Source: Hymenoscyphus infarciens
Taxonomy: Eukaryota; Ascomycota; Leotiomycetes; Helotiales; Helotiaceae
NCBI GenBank assembly: GCA_001414345.1
Contig: LLCB01000532.1
Location: forward strand, 1 to 24,689
Direction of reading: 5' to 3'
DNA: 24,689 nucleotides
In this document: piece by piece, positions 1 to 8,653 of the stretch
Layout of the letters: each line of letters begins with the position of its first letter
Position numbering within the stretch: the first letter of the stretch is position 1
Translations under genes and position numbers: made by a program
The notes under the pieces: model-generated
What the model saw: the letters and a program-made list of their open reading frames with translations, nothing else
What the model was told of the DNA's origin: nothing
The model's database searches: none

Positions 1-1402
1 GGGGTAGGGGGTAGGGGGGGTGGCCAATAAACAACGATATTATCCAGGGAGGAGGCTTCTTCTTCCCCCATGGCAAACTGTAGCAACCAAGCCGAGAGGG
101 CACCGATGCTGCCACGAGATGGTACTAAGTGCAGGGACATATGGAGTCAATTGCAGGAGTGTACGAAAGAAGAAAACAGCTATGGGTCCCCCCGGAGAAC
201 GGGCAGCCAAAGACCCGAAAGACATGGCCAAAGGAGCAGACGTTGTCATCGAAAGCCAATGACAAAGAGGCACCCGCAGGGTCAAAGGTGGGTCAAAGAA
301 AGCAAGATGCATGCATTGTAGAACACGACCCACCAGGATCGACAGAAGCCCCGCATGGTGTGATCTGGGCATTGGCGGGGGTGAGAGGCGCCACAGCATC
401 AGGCCAGGCAGACAGAGTAAACCTCCCGCTCGGAAACCAGTAAATAGTATATATATACGAGGGGTGGGTGTGGATGAAATGGCATTGGGTGGTGAGCCTC
501 ATCAGCGAGCACCAGCATTTTACCTAAACACACGCCAAGTCCCCTAGACACGCCCGCCGAGCCGTGAGTCGTCCCGTCGGGAACAGCAGGGCTGAGGAGG
601 ACGGATGACCGTACGCTAGAAAGCCACGACGGGATACGATAAGAATGCCAGACGCCTCCACTGAGAGGTTTCAATACGCGGACATTGGAATTGACTCTTT
701 CTAGAATCAATATTGGAACTTCTTGTTACACTATGCTGAAGAACATGTTGTACTGCATCTTCTGCAAAAGCAAGTGAGCAGCAGACGCAAAGAGCGGGTG
801 AGATGTGCAGAGAAGGGAATGTAGCAAGGGGTAGTAGGTAAGCATGTCTGCTGTGCCCCGCAGCCTCGTCTGGTCTCCTCGTTTAGGACAACTTCCCCGC
901 CTATCAGATAAGAAGATGGAATGGACTGGACCAGTGGGGTGGTAGACTTCTTTGCGAGAGATGCACCTCCATCGGCAAAGAAAGCTCAATGCCAGGAACA
1001 AGAGTCTATAAATGAAAATATACAAGATTCATCTGAAGGCAAGTCCCCCAGAGAGCTGAGCGGATGTAGGTAGGTTACAGTTCTCTTTACCGGGCTCCAC
1101 AGCCGCGTGCGAATCGTCTTTTTCTTTTCCCTAGCTCTGCTTTGGAAGCTGTTCTGGATCACGGGAAGACGATTGATAGGTATGACCCGAGGACCCAACA
1201 GTGGAGGGGGGAAAGAGTGGCAAAGGCCTCGACGGGGGTCTAGAATCGCTGCAAGCAAGAAGACATTGGGTGAGGGTCCTTTGTGAAGAAACGCCAGAAA
1301 TAGGATGTGGTGGTGGAAGAAGGGAAGAAGTCGAAGAAAGAAGCGAGGTGGTTGGGAAGAATGTTGTCATGCGATGATTCGCTAGACAGGAGAGGCTAAC
1401 TC
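1..1402. other. Left flank, no gene recognised
   Basis: GC-balanced DNA with short overlapping ORFs on both strands, none with a recognisable domain, a consistent splice pattern or a convincing start. The first 23 bases are G-rich (runs of 4, 5 and 7 G separated by TA) and could form a G-quadruplex, but they are not a telomere array. A TATA-like stretch sits near 447-461. I see nothing else I can support here. Confidence 0.5.
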
Positions 1403-1627
1403 TTATAGGCTAGCACGGGTCTCAACTAGCGGCCTGTTCCGTTCCCCAAGCTTCTCTTCTTCACCCACCTGCAATATCTCAAGCCACGCCGCATTACGAG
1501 GCGTGAGCTCTCGGTCGTCGTACATGCTGACAGAAGGGCAGTTGGCGATGTTGACTACAAGAAAGAGTAAGAGTTACGGAGGTACCAGTGCACAAGAAGT
1601 TGGCTGATAGGTACCTTCCCTTGCCAT
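1403..1627 (-). CDS. Candidate small two-exon gene, unknown product
   Basis: Reading the minus strand, an ATG at 1627-1625 opens a 13-nt exon (1627-1615), followed by a 60-nt intron (1614-1555) with GTACCT donor, a TAAC branch-like site, a pyrimidine-rich stretch and a TTGTAG acceptor. The second exon (1554-1403) ends in TAA. The spliced product is 54 residues and begins MAREVNIANC; it continues through MYDDRELTPRNAAW and ends in a charged tail. The frame is also open upstream of the ATG for about 45 codons, so this may be the last part of a longer gene. I do not recognise the protein. The good intron and natural-looking composition are the evidence; there is no homology evidence. It could be chance. 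Confidence 0.35.
1555..1614 (-). other. Candidate intron in the small minus-strand gene
   Basis: 60 nt on the minus strand, GTACCT at the start and CTTTCTTGTAG at the end, with a TAAC branch-like motif about 20 nt before the acceptor. Removing it joins two open stretches without a stop. Confidence 0.35.
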
Positions 1628-1982
1628 ATCAAGGCTACTGCGACTTTGACAGGTGTCATGATAGTGGCCGTGCGACTCTAGCTGCTTGAGCCTTGAGCAG
1701 CGAAGCCCCGGAGAAACTTGAGAAACCTCAAGCCCAATTATTCGGAACTTTCCCTACATTGGCTTTTCTGCTTCTAAAACCTTCACTATCACGTTGCTCA
1801 GTATCTCAAACACAACTTCTCAGCGCTCAGCGCTCAGCTTTCATGGCTTTGCTTTTCGCCCATCAACTTGATCGACACCCCCACGAGCTCCCGTCCCAAC
1901 GCCAACTTCATTTTCATTTCCAGCCGCCTCACCCTCCAGAGCCAGAAACGTACGGAAAAAATAGCTCTCAATCATTGCTCAT

Positions 1983-2160
1983 CTACGCGAAAGCTCGCAA
2001 ACTCTTCCACGCCGCCGGAAACTGGTCCGATTGATAGCAAGTGCTGACATGATCGCCGCAAACGGGGCATCTGGCCACGAAATAACCATTCCCGTCACCG
2101 ACAATATATAATTTTTTCGCTTCTTGGGGCCTCGAAGATTTTCCATACCCCGCTGCCACC
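1983..2160 (-). pseudogene. Fragment with CPVCG motif, possible gene remnant
   Basis: On the minus strand a frame reads KKLYIVGDGNGYFVARCPVC followed by GDHVSTC, then AAWKSLRAFA and a stop at 1983. The Cys-Pro-Val-Cys-Gly and following His/Cys resemble a zinc-binding knuckle. The upstream part runs through an 11-nt C run (plus strand) and looks non-coding, so the natural limits are unknown. It might be an exon of the same minus-strand gene as the ORF at 1403-1627, but I find no clean intron joining the two. No function is assigned. Confidence 0.3.
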
Positions 2161-2178
2161 ATTGGGGGATAAGCGATG

Positions 2179-2189
2179 CCCCCCCCCCC
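2179..2189. repeat. Poly-C run, 11 nt
   Basis: An uninterrupted C tract on the plus strand (G on the minus). It is one of several long G/C homopolymers in the window (also at 6088 and 24628). Confidence 0.8.
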
Positions 2190-3264
2190 ACTCACATGTA
2201 AGCAATGCAATATCAGCAGACGACCATTCCGGTGGAGTTTATCCACAATGACCGCTTCCAGCCCATTGCGCTTGATCTTGCACTTTTATTCCAAGTAGCA
2301 GCTGCCAGCCCAACCCTAAAAAAACAAAACAACCAATCTGAGTCGATCACTCGGTTATGATGGTGGTGTTGGCGTCGTGTTGGTTTTCTGATTAGCCAAC
2401 ATACCTCCATGTCAGAAGTCTGACGCTGGACAACGCGGCATTTCTTCGTATTCCAAAAGCCATCTCGAATGATTTCATTTCAGTTCCCTCTCATTGTTGA
2501 TGTTTTTCCCGACCTCGTACGTACTCGCTGTTCGTACTTTTTAGTAATAAGTTCATACTTGTCTATACTGGTGTCAGAGACCAAAAATATACCCACGTCG
2601 TCCATGTTCCCCCTCTTACGCAAGGCTGAGAACGGCGAGGATAATGCACGTTGGATGCCCCCCTGCCAAGACCTGCAGCAGACCCGAGCTGGGGAGAAAC
2701 ATCTACGATGACCTCGGCAAGCATAATCGCTTCCCAATTCAGAGTCAATAGCTTTAGATCCCAGTTCGTACAGCATGTACCATGCAAGCATTATCCGATT
2801 TTCACTCACACCCATCTCACCCCGTGCCACTCTACTCGAGTAGATTTGAGTTGGCTCTCATCTTGCGAGAGCCGCCCCCTCATTGGCTTTCCCTCTCTTC
2901 TGCTCCGCAGATCAACCGATTTCCAGAAGGAAGGTCGCAATCCAGTTTTCTTCTACACAGTCAGAACAATGCCGCCTAGTCTTTCAGTTCTGAACACCCT
3001 TCTGCCACATTTTTCGGCCCTACCGAAGCCCTTTTGAAGGAGCAACAAAGGTAGCCAAAAGCCATAGAATGCGGACCGTTGATCTGGGTGTGGCAAAGTG
3101 GCGGCTTTCAACCTAAACCTGACTGGATAACTTGCGACATTGCCTGGGTGGCTTTCAATTGTAGTCCATTTCCCAATCCTTTGCAGTGCCCCGAGCCTCG
3201 AAATTACCCTTCGTTCTTCGACGACCCTCGACAGAACTGTCGGCCACTTTCTACATCACTTATC
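2190..3264 (+). promoter_or_regulatory. Upstream region of the kelch gene
   Basis: About 1 kb without a credible gene. The last 250 bases before the ATG at 3265 are rich in pyrimidine clusters (CCCTTCGTTCTTCGACGACC and similar), as is usual for ascomycete promoters and 5' UTRs. An in-frame extension upstream of 3265 exists, but it has no ATG and would bury the signal peptide, so I treat it as untranslated. No specific factor site can be supported. Confidence 0.35.
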
Positions 3265-5980
3265 ATGATTTGGCCTCAGTCTTTGTTAGTCACCGCCGTG
3301 CTCTTTGTGCGACTAGTTGTTGCACAGGATGGAGGATGGCAGGCAAGCCAAGTCAATAGCACCATATGCTACTGGGACTCGCCGAGGGGTATGTCCAATG
3401 CCTTCTTTTGCGAACCTTTCGCAAACATTTCTATATTGACTTCGTACTAGCCGCTGTAATTCGCGACACACTTTACATTGATGGGGGTGCTATATGGTGG
3501 ATGGCCGGTATGGCCGATGGGACAGTTAATGGCCCAAATAGCGATGGTAAGTTCACAACTTCGGATGAATGAACGCATGAAATAAATCCTCACACATCTA
3601 GATAATCCACTGGGAGTAGTCTACCAATTGAACTTCAGCACACCATTCAATACTACCGGGGGATTCAATTTCACCACTGCCTTTATAACAAATCTCACCA
3701 AGGCGGCAGGAGGTGGGAATGCGAATAACATCGGCCCACAATATTATGATGGAGCTATGTTTGCCAACGATTACGACTGGATTACATATGGCGGTCTTTA
3801 CAAAAACACATCAGCCTACTCAGCACAACCAGAAAACCAAATCGCAACATATCAAAGATACCCAAATGGCCCAAAGACGTTCGCCTCGGGGTTTATCCTG
3901 GAGCAGTTACCCACTGGTATGACTAGATATGTTACGAATGGCGCATCTGTTAGCATCCCGTCTGAAGAGCTTGGATTTTACTTTGGTGGTTTGAGATCGG
4001 CAAGTTCTGGACCTATCTTTAAAGATCCGTCCGCCTCAAATATCGCGGTCCGGGCAAACGTCCAATCTACAACTTTGATATCCGTAGATCTTTCAAACCA
4101 AGGGAGGGAGACATGGAGTAATGATTCTTTGCCCACAAACGTGCCCGGACGTGCAAATGCGGAGCTTGTCTGGGTACCTGTTGGAAAGAGGGGTGTTTTG
4201 GTTGCAATTGGTGGGGTCATTTTTCCTTCCTTTGCAACTGCAGCCCAAAAGAACAACGCCTCAATCGAAGCTCAGAGTGTAAGCGGTTTCCAAGCATCAT
4301 GAACTTAGCTAATGTCTTCATAGCGAGCTGTCAGTCCCACGTTTATGTCCACTGTATCGGTCTATGATATCGACAGCAAGACCTGGTACCAACAGAACAC
4401 AACTGGAACTGGACCTGGGCAATTGACACAAGGCTGTACGGTACTCGCATCTGCCCAGGATGGGTCTAGCCATAATATCTATTGGTATGGTGGTTATGAT
4501 GGTCTAACTCCAACGGGCAATTTCTCTGATGATGTATGGGTTCTGTCTATTCCTTCTTTTGCCTGGGTAAAGGTGAAATCAGGTACTGCCTCGCATGGAC
4601 GTGCTGGCCATCGCTGCACGAAGCCATATCCCGACCAAATGATTGTTGTCGGAGGATATACTTCTCTTACGGGGGTCTCGGCGACATGCGTTGATGGGTT
4701 CATTCAAATCTTCAATCTTACTACTGCGGAATGGATTACTTCTTACCATCCGGATAAGTGGTTTGAGTACGGTGTCCCTGCAAGTGTGATATCAATTATT
4801 GGAGGATCTGCCACCGGAAGCGCATCTCAAGCGGCACCTAGCCCAAGTGGATTTTCGAATACATCAATGACCTCTATTTTCGGCACGAAATACAGCACTT
4901 CCAAGATAGCAACTTGGTACCCATACCATGTTGCTCCAACCACTGACGGGGCTCGTCCTACCATTCTTCCATCAGTGGTTCCAAAACCAGAAAACAATGG
5001 CACCCCGAAATATCTAGCCCCAGTTTTGGGTGTTGTACTTGGTCTGATTTTCCTCAGTTTGTTGGTTCTGGCAATTTTCTTGTGGAGAAGAAAGAGGTAT
5101 TTCAAGCAAAATGGAACAGCTACCCAAAGTGAAGCCGGAACATTGGACAATAGAAGATGGGTCGCGAATTGGTTGAGGAATTCGACACCAGCTCCCGCGG
5201 ACGCGAAGGCTCCAACTGTTACGACAGATGATACGCACGTTTCTCCGGATTATGAGCAAGAACAAGCGTATGTTCCCGAAGTCGAAGGCGTGCAACTTGT
5301 TGAGATGGCTGGTATATGATACTCTAATCCCGCTTTGATGAATAGAATTATTCTGACAAAAAATAGATACATCTCGACCGACCGAGCTCCATGGAACTGG
5401 TTTTGTCGCAATTCCAAGTCCTAGATCTAATGGTGCACACCGTTCAAATTTTCACATTTCCCATACCTCGTCCGTCTCTCACGAATCACACAACTCTAAT
5501 CTCCGCCCATCCATCTCGCCCGTTCCATCTCCCAGAGCGGACTCTCCACCTATAGGTGCACCAATCAGTGAACTCCCAGATAGACAACGGGGATTCAGTG
5601 GGATTTCCAATGTTTCGGATGCTGAAAGGGGACATCTGCGAGGAATCAGTGAGACGAGTGTTAGTACCGATGGCGGAGTTTATGCCACACCCATGGGGAT
5701 CCCGGAGTTGGAAAAAAGGGGTGTTAGCCCCAATCCCATTGTCGAGGAGCCGACCTCTATTGGTGAGCATAGGGGAGGGGAAGGAGGGGCTAGACCAACC
5801 GTTGTAAGCCCGTTGACGCCTCCCACTGCTATCAGGGACTCGGGGGATTATATGGGTGCCGGTACCGGTGGTGCTGCGGCAACAGGGTCGTCGAGTAGTA
5901 GGTTGGGAGTCAAAGGGAGTCCGAAGCCGGATGGGAAGAGGAAGAGTATGTTTGAGGAGAAGTTAGACGATGATAAATAA
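3265..5980 (+). CDS. Kelch-repeat protein with signal peptide and one transmembrane helix
   Basis: Five exons, 3265-3388, 3451-3546, 3602-4278, 4324-5311 and 5367-5980, give 2,499 nt or 832 residues. I chose the start because it opens a clear signal peptide (MIWPQSLLVTAVLFVRLVVA, cleavage likely before Q21). Residues 42 to about 470 hold Gly-Gly doublets after hydrophobic strands at about 53, 137, 202, 277, 355, 409 and 459, for example IDGGAIWW, FYFGGL, IYWYGGYDG and MIVVGGY, with aromatic positions after them: a kelch beta-propeller. HGRAGHRC at 390-397 is a typical inter-blade motif. Residues about 531-553 form a hydrophobic helix followed by WRRKRYFK, so type I topology is likely: propeller outside, about 280 Ser/Pro/Gly-rich residues inside. 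Many Asn-X-Ser/Thr sites fit a secreted domain. Kelch domains usually bind proteins or glycans; the ligand is unknown. It is not a Tea1-type or galactose-oxidase protein as far as I can see. The gene ends about 340 bp from the RIP-mutated block yet appears intact. Confidence 0.88.
3389..3450 (+). other. Kelch gene intron 1
   Basis: 62 nt, GTATGT donor, TTGAC branch-like motif and CTAG acceptor, phase 1. It joins SPRG to AAVIRDTLYI and removes an in-frame stop. Confidence 0.85.
3547..3601 (+). other. Kelch gene intron 2
   Basis: 55 nt, GTAAGT donor and ATCTAG acceptor, phase 1. It restores the frame GPNSD-NPLGVVYQLNF across the junction. Confidence 0.85.
4279..4323 (+). other. Kelch gene intron 3
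   Basis: 45 nt, GTAAGC donor, GCTAAT branch motif, CATAG acceptor, phase 0. It joins EAQS to RAVSPTFMSTVSVYDID. Confidence 0.85.
5312..5366 (+). other. Kelch gene intron 4
   Basis: 55 nt, GTATAT donor, CTGAC branch motif, AATAG acceptor, phase 1. It removes the TGA at 5317 and joins the post-helix segment to the Ser/Pro-rich tail ending in DDDK and TAA at 5978-5980. Confidence 0.8.
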
Positions 5981-6319
5981 GGTTACAAGGAGAGAAACAC
6001 TGGATGAGGGGTATGTTGATACATTATTGAGGTGGCTTCATGTGTATATGATGTTATGATAGTTTCTAACCATCTGTGGAAAATTTCGGGGGGGGGGGGG
6101 GGGGGGGGAATTTGGATCGCGGATGCATGTATGGCGTCAATGGGCGTCAAGAAGGAATTGAATGGGCATGGGGAGGGGTTTTTTTTGGTTTTTTTTTGGT
6201 ACATAATTAGTATTGTTTAATTGAGGGAGTTTATCGTTCTGTACTTGTGCTCTCGTTAGTCAGTCTCTGCCTATGCATGCGACGAAAAGAAAAAGAAAAA
6301 GGAAGATGCTATTCTATAC
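5981..6319. other. 3' flank of the kelch gene and transition to AT-rich DNA
   Basis: No gene seen. It holds the 21-nt G run, two T runs near 6180-6198 and A-rich purine tracts near 6285-6302. CpA and TpG still occur here; they almost vanish from about 6320 onwards, so this is the border of the RIP-mutated block. Confidence 0.6.
6088..6108. repeat. Poly-G run, 21 nt
   Basis: An unbroken G tract about 110 bases after the kelch stop codon. Such a run can form a quadruplex on the sense strand, and its length is unreliable in most sequencing chemistries. Confidence 0.85.
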
Positions 6320-7359
6320 ACCACTTATAAATCTTTAATTATAAGCTTTTATTGATTTCGTTACTAAATCATACCAAAGAGTGAATAAATAATACTTTCT
6401 ATTAAATAATTGATTATAGAATAAGTAAAGATAGATTTTATAATTAACTTAAAACTATTTATATAATATAAGAGAAGAAGACTTTTAAATAGTTATAAGT
6501 ACGTATACGTATAAATAGATGTTAATATAATATACTAGTAAGCTTTTCTTCTAGTATCGTCTATAGACTTTATAGTAATATTTAGAGCGATATATAAAGC
6601 TTCTTTAATATAATTATTATTAATATTAGTTTAATCAAGTAAGCTCTTTAATTAATTATATAGACTAGGTAGTAAAATTGCTAGTAGTATATTAGAGAGG
6701 TCTTTTTTTTTTTTTTTTGGAATCTTAGTTTATTATCCTATATAGCTTGTTCTATAGCCCTATCTAAAGAGCTAGCTATATAAGACGTCTTATAGCTTTA
6801 TCTACGACTTTATAGTAGAACTACTATAGCTTTCTCCCTTATCTAGACGTGCCTTCCTTATAGATTAACTAACTAACTGTTATTTAACTACTTCTCTTAA
6901 TAGAAGTACTTAATTTAGTTTATACTCTAAAGCTAAGAGAAAACGTAAAAACCTTAGCTAGCTAGCTCCTTCCTACTTAGCAACTAATAACTCTTATAAG
7001 AAGGTTCTATCTAGAGCTGTAGCTAGTATATACTCTCTTTCTAGTCCTCTTTACTCTAAGCGTATATAGATCTCCTTAACTTAAGAGCTACTAATACTCT
7101 AACTATCTCTTCTATAAGAGTTTAAATAACATTTTATAAAGAGGTACGCTTACTATATCCGACTTAAAGTCTCTACGTAGTATCGATCTAGTCTAAGAAC
7201 CCTTCTCTAAGTCCTACCTTTCTTCGCTCTTACTACTATAACTATAGTATATAACCTATTCCTACCTCTTCTTATTATAGCCTTATTCTAGAAGTCGACT
7301 CTTATAAAGTGCTTTTCAAAGGTTTTATTTCGTCTCTTAAGCCTCGATCTATAAGTTTA
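6320..7359. other. RIP-mutated DNA left of the LTR element
   Basis: AT-rich, CpA/TpG-poor sequence outside the target duplication, so it was presumably the repeat into which the LTR element inserted, or was mutated by spread from it. A T run lies at 6703-6718. I could not read a coherent protein frame or recognise an element. It should continue at 21618-22768 on the other side of the insertion. Confidence 0.5.
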
Positions 7360-7364
7360 CTAAG
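7360..7364. repeat. Target-site duplication, left copy (CTAAG)
   Basis: CTAAG directly abuts the outer end of the left LTR; the same five bases directly abut the outer end of the right LTR at 21613. Five bp is the usual duplication for Gypsy and Copia integrases. Confidence 0.85.
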
Positions 7365-7548
7365 TATAGCATAAGAGACAGATTATAGATTAGAAGCTTA
7401 TAGCTAGGCCCGATGAAATACGTGAAAGTAATCTCTTATATAGTATAGTAATAAACGTCTAAAGAGAGAAGAGAAGAGTATAAAGCACTTATAACTATCT
7501 ATACCTATAGGTCTACTACTAGTATAGTTATATATCCTTCCTATAACA
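7365..7548 (-). repeat. LTR, left copy (3' LTR of the element)
   Basis: 184 bp, aligned without gaps to 21429-21612. By hand count there are about 21 differences, every one a C/T or G/A transition. On the minus strand it begins TGTTATAGGAAGG. A TATA-box-like TATATAAG (plus 7435-7442) faces the minus direction and is kept in the other LTR. Confidence 0.9.
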
Positions 7549-7558
7549 TACCTCTCTT
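7549..7558 (-). promoter_or_regulatory. Polypurine tract of the 14-kb element
   Basis: Read on the minus strand, AAGAGAGGTA ends immediately before the TGTTATAG start of the 3' LTR. This is where a Gypsy element primes plus-strand synthesis. The equivalent place next to the right LTR is not purine-rich, which supports minus-strand orientation. Confidence 0.6.
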
Positions 7559-7634
7559 AAAAAAGCGTCTTCCTCTAAAGTCGTAAAAAGAGATACTAAC
7601 TATAAGTTAATTTTAAGCCTTATTCGACTCCTTA

Positions 7635-7712
7635 TTCTTCGACTTTTCTATAGTATCTTCTAATCTATCCTCGTTCTTCGACTTTTCTATAGCATCTTCT
7701 AATCTATTCTTA
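7635..7712 (-). repeat. 39-bp tandem duplication in the third ORF
   Basis: Two adjacent 39-bp units starting TTCTTCGACTTTTC, nearly identical. In the ORF frame each encodes 13 residues (RLEDAIEKSKNED, then RLEDTIEKSKNKE). A period divisible by three fits coding DNA. Confidence 0.8.
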
Positions 7713-8485
7713 TTCTTCTTTATATCGTCCTCTCCTTTCTTATCCTCTAATTCGTTAAAAAATCTATTATTAGAGCCTAGTACCTTAGCTATTATTATTT
7801 CGTTATAGATGTTAATTCTATAACATAGAATAACTAATTATTACTTCTTAGCTTCTATCTCTTAAGCCTTTAATTAATCTATAACAGTTATAATTAGTTA
7901 TATAACCTTATAGTAGATACTATCTACTTAAATCTATAAGATATAGTTAGTAGTATATAAATTATAACTATTATCTTAGATAACCTAAGAAGTAGTAGGA
8001 GTATTAGCTATATAAATAATAAGATCTAGTTATTTTAAAGTAATCTTTAACTTAATTAGTATATCTATAAGTAGATAAAGGAAAAATATAAGAGTATCTA
8101 TAGTAAAATCGCTCTTAATAAGCTCTATCTTAGCGCCATTAAGTATAGCTTTATACGCCTTACCTATAAGCCTCTTTACTAGTATATTAATAAGTTCTTT
8201 TTTAGAGAATAGATATTTAATACTATATTAAATCTATAGAGCTAGAATAATTAATTATACTCTATAGTATAACTTATTTCTACTAATATTAGTTATAATA
8301 TACTTATTAAAGAACTAGGCGTAGTATAAGTCTTTTTAGAGAACGTCTAGCTTATTTATAAAGTTAAAATATATAATATATAGCTTAAAGACTTATTTAC
8401 TAAAGGTATCGAGCGTATAAGAGACTAGAGCCTTAGCTAGAGAAGAAGCAGATTTAGTAGCTAATTTAAGTAAAGTTCTTATAAA

Positions 8486-8653
8486 CTTCTTAATCTCTAT
8501 ATTCTTAGTCTTAATATCTATATTATAAGTCTTAATCTCTAAATTTTAAGGCTTAATATCTACGTCCTAGGTCTTAATCTCTGAATTTTAAGGCTTAATA
8601 TCTACGTCTTAGATCTTAATCTCTATATTCTAAGTCTTAATCTCTATATTCTA
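8486..8653 (-). repeat. 21-bp tandem repeat, eight units, in the third ORF
   Basis: 168 bp made of eight 21-bp units such as TTAATCTCTATATTCTAAGTC. On the minus strand each encodes a heptapeptide of the type x-N-I-E-I-K-T or x-D-V-D-I-K-P, where x is often a stop of the RIP type. The alternation of acidic, hydrophobic and Lys residues suggests an extended or coiled linker. Confidence 0.85.

Noticed and set aside
1..23. Telomere-like GGGGTA repeats at the window start
   Set aside because: The units are irregular (GGGGTA, GGGGGTA, then G7) and too few. Fungal telomeres are usually long TTAGGG arrays.
726..1370. Three overlapping minus-strand ORFs
   Set aside because: Ser/Pro-rich shadows of purine-rich plus-strand DNA; no motif, no splice logic and no shared frame.
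1693..2034. Plus-strand ORF of 113 residues
   Set aside because: It starts at TTG, has low-complexity Pro/His/Leu content typical of pyrimidine-rich upstream DNA, and shows no domain.
2480..3037. ORFs on both strands upstream of the kelch gene
   Set aside because: They overlap each other, have no domains, and occupy the expected promoter and 5' UTR.
3978..5295. Antisense ORFs across the kelch gene
   Set aside because: They lie opposite exons with a strong protein family pattern and have none of their own.
8486..8653. CRISPR-like array
   Set aside because: Units are contiguous 21-mers without spacers, in frame with a protein remnant in a eukaryotic element.
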